DNA of 64,000 bases from Adiantum capillus-veneris (taxonomy: Eukaryota > Streptophyta > Polypodiopsida > Polypodiales > Pteridaceae). The notes beneath the pieces were generated by a model that ran no database searches, was not told the origin of the DNA, and was given only the letters and a program-made list of their open reading frames with translations. The stretch is from positions 86,789,278-86,853,277 of the forward strand of contig CM043967.1 of assembly GCA_014529385.2 (NCBI GenBank), in the 5' to 3' direction. Made by a program: the position numbers and the translations under genes. Below, in pieces: positions 55,301 through 64,000 of this stretch. Position 1 is the stretch's first letter; each line of letters starts with the position of its first letter.

Positions 55301-58300
55301 TGGATTTTCAGGATACAATCAACTTTTGGTTGACCCAAAAGATCAGCATAAAACTGCTTTCAACGGAATGGGGTATTTTTGCCTATCGGGTTATGTCCTT
55401 TGGGTTAGCTAATGCTCCTGCAATATTTCAAAGATTTATGAGTCGTGCTTTTAAAGAATATCTAAGGAAATTCTTAAGTATATATGGATGATATATTCGT
55501 ACATTCATCAATCCGGGCTGATCATTTTGAACATTTCAAAAAGGTATTCGAAAAATGTAGACTATATAGGATTTGCTTAAATCCTAAAAAGTGCACATTC
55601 ATGGGTAGACAAGAATAAATTCTTGGACATATAGTGTCTAAAAATGGTATAGCTACTGATATGGATAAAATTCATGTTATTGCTGATTTGCCTAGACCAA
55701 TAATAGTCAACGAGATTCAAGCCTTCATGGGACATTGTGGATGTTACCGACGGTTCATTTACATGTATGTTATAATTGCAAAACCCATGAATGTCTTGAT
55801 TACACACTTTGAATGGACAGATGAGTGTGAAGAATCCTTCATGAACCTTAAGCAAGCTCTCACCGAAGCTCCAATATTGAAATCACCAAATTGAAATAAG
55901 ATATTCCACATACATGTAGATGCTTCCAATTTTGCCATTGGGTGTGTACTAGCTCAACCACGAGATGGAAAATTTGATTTTCCTATCTCATATGCTAGCC
56001 AACAGTTGAACATGGCGGAAAAGAATTATACCACTACAAAAAGGGAAGGATTAGGGATGATCTATGCTGTTAAAAATTATAGACATTACCTATTAGAAAA
56101 CAAATTTGTGTTCTTTGTGGACCACCAAGCCTTATTGTACTTGGTCAACAAGCCATGTAGCACATGAAGAATAGTGAGATGGTTCATCATTCTTCTAAAA
56201 TTTGATTTCATTGTAGTTGTGAAAAAGGGCACTACTGAACAAAGAGCAGATCATTTGTCTAGGATTGTTTTAGGAGAACCACTTAAAGGAGTAGATGATG
56301 ATCTACTAGATGCATATATGTTCTTCGTGGAAATGATACCTTTATGGTCAAAAAATATGGTATCATTGATGATCATAGCTCAAGTGGATTTGCAAATGCC
56401 ACTTCCTATTGCAATCGGATTAATTGAGCAATCGGATATGTATCAATTACTAGCTGGTAGGCTATACAAAAGAAAATAAGATGGAATATTGCTCTTATGA
56501 ATTAATTCTGAAGAGAAAACCCAATACCTAAGTCAAGCACATATTACCATAGTAGGACTTCACTTTGCAAAAGACCAAACTATGCAAAGGATCTTGAGAC
56601 TTAGAGTATTTTGGCCAACTATGAGGAGTGATGTTCGCTCTTTCGTAAAGGATTGTCCTCAATGTCAAAAACAAACACCCATACCTCATGTAACATTGTT
56701 TCAAATGTCACATGTTTCTAAGTGGAGTAACTATCTAGTCACTTACTTATTGAGCCGAACATTTCCTGAGGATATGAGTAGACGCCGTCAAAGAGAAATA
56801 GAAACTAAAGCAAGAGACTATGCTCTTATTGGAAACCAATTGTACCAAAGAGGTAAGGATCAAAATTTGTGTCTTTGTGCAAATGAAGACGAATATATTC
56901 CGACTATAGAACAAGAACGTGCTGGATTAGTTGTAGGTCACTTTTCTAGTGAGACCACTGCAAGAGAAATCTTAATGGCCGGCATATGGTGGCCGACACT
57001 TTTTGCAGAAGCCAAATAATATGATCGAAGATGTGATGCTTGTCAACGAGCAAAAATGCCAACACGAGTAGATAGCATGCCCTTCCTTAAGACCAATGAT
57101 GGGACCTAGAGCTTTCACAAAATGGGATATTGGGCCAATACAACCACCTATTTATAGAACCCAAGCTCAATATATAATTGTAGCTATAGATTATTTGACT
57201 AAGTGGACTGAGGCTAAAGCAACTCAAAAGAATGATGCTAGAACCACTACCACATTATTATATGAGTATGTATCACAAGATATGGGCTGTCAATAGAAAT
57301 TGTCAGTGATAGGGGAACTCATTTCCTCAATGAGGTAATCGAGTATCTTCTTAATGAATTTATGGTCATCCATAACAAATCAGCTCCCTATCACCCACAA
57401 GCAAACGGACAAGTCGACCATACAAATAAGATTCTTAGCTCGGTATTGACTAAAGTGGTTAGTTCAAGAAGGACAGACTGAGAAATGAATTTCCATGCAG
57501 CTCTATGGGCTTATCGAGCTTCATTCAAAATAGCTTTAAATGCTACATCCTTTAACCTTGTTTATGGTGATCTTGATGCCATACTGCCAATAGAATTTCT
57601 ATTGCCAACACTAAGGGTAGCTAAGGATCTCGAGTGGACTGGACACGAATTGTCAGAGAGACTTGAAGATTTAGAGAAGCTAGATGAGCAAAGGCTGTTG
57701 TAGCTCACATCTATGCACAAAAGAGAAAACAAAAACAATTTTTTGATTCCCATCTAATTACAAAAATCTTCAAGAAAAGGGGACTAAGTTTTAATCTATT
57801 CCCTTAAGCAACACATTCCCAAATTTAAGAAAAAGGGAAACGGACAGCTTATCATTGAAGATGTATCTCCAAGTCGAGCAGTTAATTTGTCCACCCTAGA
57901 TGGTGAACCAATGGCTAATTGGATTAGTGGATGTCGTTTAAAGAAGTACAATTTTCCGCTAACCAATGAATTGCTAGAAAGAATGCATGCAGCCAAGCAA
58001 AGGAAGATAAAACAATAGCAGGTTATTGAGGAATCTCAAGAGGAAGCTCGTCTTTGGGTACTCAAAAGGAAGGCTACTCTCAATAATCAACAAATACCTA
58101 TTCCCATCAACACACTGGAAATAGATGACCAACAATGGGAATTGGAGAAAGATGTAGTGTTAACGGATGATGAATGGTTAGATGGAATGGACCTTTGCAT
58201 CAAAGTACAACTCAACAATCATAGCACAAATGCTTTGGTCGATACAGGAGCTAGAGTAAATGCAATCAGTTATTCCACATACAAGAAAGAAAAAATTGAG

Positions 58301-60836
58301 TCATTCATAGCAGGAATAGTGACTATCAAAGGATGCAACAAGAACCCAACACCAACATTGGGAATAGTCAACTTGAACGTGATAGTACATGGACGTTCAT
58401 GTCCTCATAAGTTTGTACGCTTACCAGATGAACACATGAATGAGATGATGATTCTTGGAATTCCCTGGATGTAGACATACAAGGCAGTACCAGATTGGGA
58501 TACCAATCAGCGCAAGCTATCACCTAAAGGCGGACAACTCATTGGTCCAATTGCACCAAGCAAGGAGGAACGGAAAGGCAATTACCAGCAAAGCAAACCA
58601 CAAAGTACTCAATCTTCTCCATCCTATCGATAAGCAAATGCTACAAGTAGCATGCAAGGAGTCATGCAAATTTGGGTACATAAAGCACAGCTTAAGGACA
58701 AACTGATTCAAATCTGGGTGCCCAAAACATCATCGACAAAACCAAAGACGATTCAAAATATCAAAACACAGAGGCGGGCATCTCCGGGAAAGGAACCTAC
58801 TTCTCCGCAAACTAGAAAACAAATCAAGCAATGGGGAGTTAAGCCTTAGAAACCTCAACCACACCATTCTGATAAAGACAAATAGAGATATCAATGGCGA
58901 GTAAAATCTCGACAATAATCATTTTGATACCAAAAGCTCAGGAAATTAGCATTGTCGTGCACCTCCGCTTTGATGATAAGAAAAAGAGCAGAGAAATGCA
59001 AGCTAAGCTTCTTTGAAGCCTACTTGATTAATGGTCAGTGATGAGGGGTTGTTAACAGGCCAAGTTTAATTATTAATGTATGCCAGATGTAGCTTAAAAG
59101 GGCCAATAGATTCCTTAATGATGCCAAAAATGATTATGCTTGATGTGAGAATAGATCAAAGATTATGATCTAAAACTGCAGTGCTTGAAGTGCTCTATTG
59201 GCCTGTCTTTACGGCTCGTCGATTGGAGCTATGGTGAAGAAGTTATGGCACTTTGAAGTTTAAGTCGATTGCAGATCCGTACCGGATTGGGCAACTGCAG
59301 CTGAGGTGACATAATTGAAATGAATGCACGGGCCTAAAGTGCTCAATTTCTCGATCTCGTCGGTCTTTTCAGATTGGTGATCGGGTTTACGATTGCCAAG
59401 ATATTGGCCGGTAAAGATTCATTGGGGGCCGGCTCCGTACCAGCCCGCCGGTCGGCTCGGTCGGGGTGTTATCTGGGAATTTTGGCCTCCTCATCATGGT
59501 TAGTATGCGTTCTATGAAGTTTGAGAAGTCTATGAGCTTACCTTGCAAGCGTTTCTTTCATTCATCTCCAGCAAATGGGAAAGCCAATGGAGTGCCAGCG
59601 AAGTGGACGAGTCCCTTTGCTTCTGGATTGGATGGCTGAAAATCTGAGTGCCCTTTTCTGAGCACATTGAAATCCACCAAGGTTCTCAATTATGAACTAT
59701 TTTCTACTTGCTTCAACAAAATGGGCAATGATTTGGACTACCAGAAGATTGAGAAGCCTCCAGAGCTTGCCCACGGTCGGCCGCCCAAGGCAACAAGGAG
59801 CCGCCCACCCAATTGGGTAAAGGCCGGCCAATGCACCCAATTAAGGGCCACCCACTAAGGGTTAAGTGGGAACCAAGGAAAAGAAATAAAGCATGGAGTG
59901 CAACAGAGTGCGTAGGCAACGTGAGGGGAAGAAAGAAGATCGTACTCGCCAACACGAGCCACAAATGATGCTGCCATAGAAACAAAAGTGGTAGAACAGG
60001 CTGAGGCGATGCCTTTCGGCGCTACTCTCATCAACTTTCACGCTGCTCCGGAATCCGACCTGCCACATCATGGAGCCGGTTCATGCCACGTCAGTGACAC
60101 CGGCCGCTACTGAGAGAAGCTATTAAAAGATGGGTTTTTAGGGAATAAGAAGTAGAGATGATAAGAGAGGTAAGAAGATTGGCAAGAAGCTGGAACGAGG
60201 AAGCAAGAAACGAAGGAAAAAGGAACTGGAAGCAAAACGCGAAGAGAGAGCTAAGGGTTGTGGAAGACGGAAACAAGAGGAGAAGGATCGTGTCTTGATG
60301 CCGTAAGAGAAGGGTAGAAGCTCGCAAGAAGGGTGAGCTCGAAGCTTGAAGATCGTAGAAGCTCGTAAGAGAAGAAAGGCAAGCTCAAAACCAAGCTTCG
60401 GCATAGCAAGCAAGGCAAGCTTTGAGAGCTTAGAGCAAGCCGAGCATGAAGGAAAATTGGGAAGTCTAGAGCACGACGAGGCAAGCAAGGCTCTCTCTCT
60501 CTCTCTCTCTCGATCTCCAATCAAGCTAAGCAAGTGTTAACCCTCACGGCTCACGGACACCCTATCACCTACGACGGACGTGTATTATGTATTTGGTAGA
60601 GTCAGGTACCGGGCTTGTCGGAACAATAGGAAAAGGGTAAGAGTGATCGCCGATGAGAGGCGCACTCTAACTGGGACATTCAAGGGATTAGTTGGCTAAG
60701 CATGGGCGCCCAAGTGTGAATGGGGTGAGCTCATATAAAAGCCAACTAAACCTAAAATTCACTCATTCTCTCATTTGTGCAATAGAAGAGTGCTCTTGTT
60801 CCATCTCCATCTCCATCTTCTTCTTCTTCACCTCCT

Positions 60837-60955
<119 letters not shown>

Positions 60956-63900
60956 TCGAGCATTGCGGCGGCACGACGGTGGTGAAGCGGTTGAGCGCGA
61001 CGTAGCGCCGTCTCCTTCTTCTTCGCGGCGAGGGATCCTCCACGGCAGGAGCATAGAGCGGTGAGTAACACACCATTGCCCTCTTTTGAGCTTACTAGTT
61101 AAGCTAGTTGTGTGCTTGGAGCCGTCTATGGCTCGCACACAGTGTTAGGCAAGGCCCTTGCTTCGACAGTGCGGCAAGGAGCGCACAACAAGAGAGATAA
61201 CGAGGGTAAGGAAAGCAAGAGGAATAAGAAGCTTGAAGCTTTCTCCGAAGCGACCAAGACGAGAAACCTGTTGAAGTAAGCAAGCAGGCTTGAGAAGTCG
61301 AGAATCGAAGCAGATAAAGCGATACAAGAAAATTTTGGCACCATCATCAGTCCGAAGTTGATTAAGCATTTTGTTAGATCCGGTGTCGTTAATGGCCCGG
61401 TTAATTTGTAAAGGGAGCTTAAACTCCTATTTATCAGTTCATCCAAGTGTTGGTGCTACTAACAGCCCGCCTTGGCTACCGATTACATTGTACTCAGAGT
61501 TTGAATTGATTAATTAAAGACTACGGTGATTGCCAAAGCCATATGCATCTGTTTTTATTGTTCTCTCTCACACCTCCCACAGCCAGAGGCCCGGCGCCTG
61601 CCCGGCTCACATAGAGAACACATATCCTCCGACATGTTTGGTGAACCCGACGTAAAACGAGCCGGGGTGGGAGGTAAAGATGGAGATGCCAGAACAGTTA
61701 AAGTAGTTTATTGAAGATCTCAGTGCCAATGGATTTGATACAAATCTGGCAGTTACAGATCTGCCAAATGATGGAATTGGTTCAGGGGTATCTGTAGGAA
61801 GGAAAAGCCATGCAGATTAAAAAGCAGATTGATGATGCTATAGAGTTAGCACTTGATGTTGTATGTGAGCAGTATTATGTTTTTCAGGGATATGATCCAG
61901 AAGGTTTTATTGCATGTTAAGAAGTTGAGATGAAGAGCCAAAATGTTCCAGAAGATCGGATTATTGCAGCTTTTGAGGAGGTTGTAAACTCGGATTTTAA
62001 AAAGCAGGTTCAAGAACTGGCAGAAGAATATCCCACACAATGGGAGTATTTTGCAGAGGAATTTATTTACGAAAGCTCAAGGATTCTAGATCGGGACATA
62101 AAGGAGATTACTGAACGAAATAAGGTTGTGTTCAATAAAGGTGAAGGGGATCATATGCAGATCCTCAACTATGATGAATTATGGGAGCATATTTCTACAA
62201 GAAGTAAAGCCAAAGAGAATGTTAAGCTGGAAGTAGCAGATTCAGTTTCGGAGGAGCTTAATTTGAGCAACAAAGAAAAGGTAAACAATGAATTTAATGC
62301 CGGAACAGATTTATATGAATTTTTTTCAAAGATTGCTTGCATGGATGCTACCTCTAATAATGGTTCCAGTGAAGATATAGATTGTACAGCAAGTGGTTCA
62401 CAAGTTGTTGACCTTGACATGGGTTATTCTCGCAAGAAGGGTGAGGAGTCGAAGCTTGAAGCTCGTAGAAGCTCATAAGAGAAGAAAGGCAAGCTCAAAA
62501 CCAAGCTTCGGCATAGCAAGCAAGGCAAGATTTGAGAGCTCAGAGCAAGCCGAGCATGAAGGAAAATCGGGAAGTCTAGAGCACGACGAGGCAAGCAAGG
62601 CTCTCTCTCTCGATCTCCAATCAAGCTAAGCAAGAGAGATAACGAGGGTAAGGAAAGCAAGAGGAATAAGGAGCTTGAAGCTTTTTCCGAAGCGACCAAG
62701 ACGAGAAACTGTTGAAGTAAGCAAGGAGGCTTGAGAAGGCGAGAATCGAAGCAGATAAAGCGATATAAGAAAATTTTCGGCACCATCATTAGTCTGAAAT
62801 TGATTAAGCATTTTGTTAGATCCGGTGTCGTTAACGGCCCGGTTAATTTGTAAAAGGAGCTTAAACTCCTATTTATCAGTTCATCCAAGTGTTGGTGCTG
62901 CTAACAGCCCGCCTTGGCTATCGATTACATTGTACTCAGAGTTTGAATTGATTAATTGAAGAATACGGTGATTGCCAAAGCCATATGCATCTGTTTTTCT
63001 TGTTCTCTCTCACACCTCCCACAGCCAAAGGCCTGGCGCCTGCGCGGCTCACGTAGCGAACACATATCCCCCGACAGCGTGCTAAAGCATCCTGATGGTA
63101 CAATCAAGCAAAGAGTACACAAGCTACAAGATTTGCTCTTTGGAAGACAACATCAGCAAGCCTCGACATCAGAAACCCTTGAGTTAATTACTCAAAACCC
63201 AACTCTTGCCCAACATGATGGTTTGAACTACATTTATCTTCAAATCATGGTAGAGCCAACCAAGGCTATGCATAGACATGATTGTTCAACCCATGCACAC
63301 CGTCATCCCGGAGTACACCATCTAGGAGGGGTGGAAGAGTACTGAGTAATTAAGGGTAATGTTTAAAGAGGGAGGAAAAAAGTTTGATGTTAACGTGTGA
63401 TTTTTGTAAAATTACCTAATAATGCCCTTATAAATCATCAACAAGGAAAATTTAACTGATAATATCTCCCCGATGAGTGTAAATAGTGTATATACTATCA
63501 GAAAATCTTTAAAAAAAGTCCTTTTTGGTTATTTTTCATCATTTTTCTTGATATTGAGACTTAAAAATGTAGAAATTTTAACAAAAAACACTAAAGCTGT
63601 GTTTTTCAATGGATTTTCTTGATTATTGGATTTTCACTTTTGCTTTTTTAGCGCATTTTGTTATTTTCCTTGATTTTCCAATGAACAGGTCAAAAATTAA
63701 TAATAAACAACAACAACAGAGCTTAGATGGAAAAATTGAAGACACGGTGGTGATAAAAAAGACAAGGCAGACAAGCATAAAAAATTTCAAAATCGGCAGA
63801 TGGAAGCGGGAAGCCTAAATTAGGCGGCTAGACCTACTTTTGCAGAATTCTTGCAGAATGAGCTACAGAAATCCGATTGGGGAATTTTGAGTGTAACACA

Positions 63901-64000
63901 GATTTCACGGCCTAGTAGGACTAACGGGGGAATCTGGGAAAAATTGCTTCAGGAAGTCCGAGTATAGATACCCAAGGTAGGCTAAAATCACCTCATTTCC

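Overview
The window is plant nuclear DNA made almost entirely of transposable elements. I found no convincing intact host gene. Short GT-AG introns, an EnSpm/CACTA transposase, copia and Ty3/gypsy elements with plant-type primer binding sites, and long dinucleotide repeats all point to a large-genome land plant. The style of the gypsy proteins would fit a fern or another large-genome lineage, but that is only an inference.

Layout. (1) 1-6462: 3' part of a CACTA DNA transposon. It holds a decayed heavy-metal-associated (HMA) domain fragment, a six-exon tnp2-type transposase whose spliced frame reads 1104 codons without a stop, a second gene of Transposase_24 type, a palindromic subterminal array and the 3' terminal repeat. 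The 5' end lies outside the window. (2) 6463-about 12620: dual-RNase-H gypsy element (Tat/Ogre-like), entered at gag where the CACTA element ends, with its 3' LTR. (3) About 12700-25291: old repeat debris, including an inverted relative of that LTR, a gag-exon remnant at 17412 and low-complexity tracts. (4) 25292-30469: a complete young copia element (identical 5-bp target duplications, LTRs differing at one site by eye, one nonsense codon). (5) About 30650-43260: a minus-strand gypsy element split by a complete minus-strand chromovirus (34612-42532, target duplication AACAT). (6) 43260-46335: plus-strand gypsy gag/protease remnant and a coiled-coil remnant. (7) About 47000-59038: plus-strand Athila/Tat-like gypsy element with a repeat-rich leader, a duplicated integrase zinc domain and an extra protease-like domain after integrase. 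(8) About 59048-63076: an LTR element reduced to a gag-like remnant, then unassigned sequence.

Most interesting points. The chromovirus LTRs contain a short coding exon (starting MAPKR) that ends in a splice donor and joins in frame to gag on the far side of the primer binding site. A related exon occurs independently at 17412. The gypsy element at 48-59 kb carries a DTGA protease-like domain downstream of integrase, and its leader has four copies of a unit of about 288 bp, each carrying a 22-bp near-palindrome.
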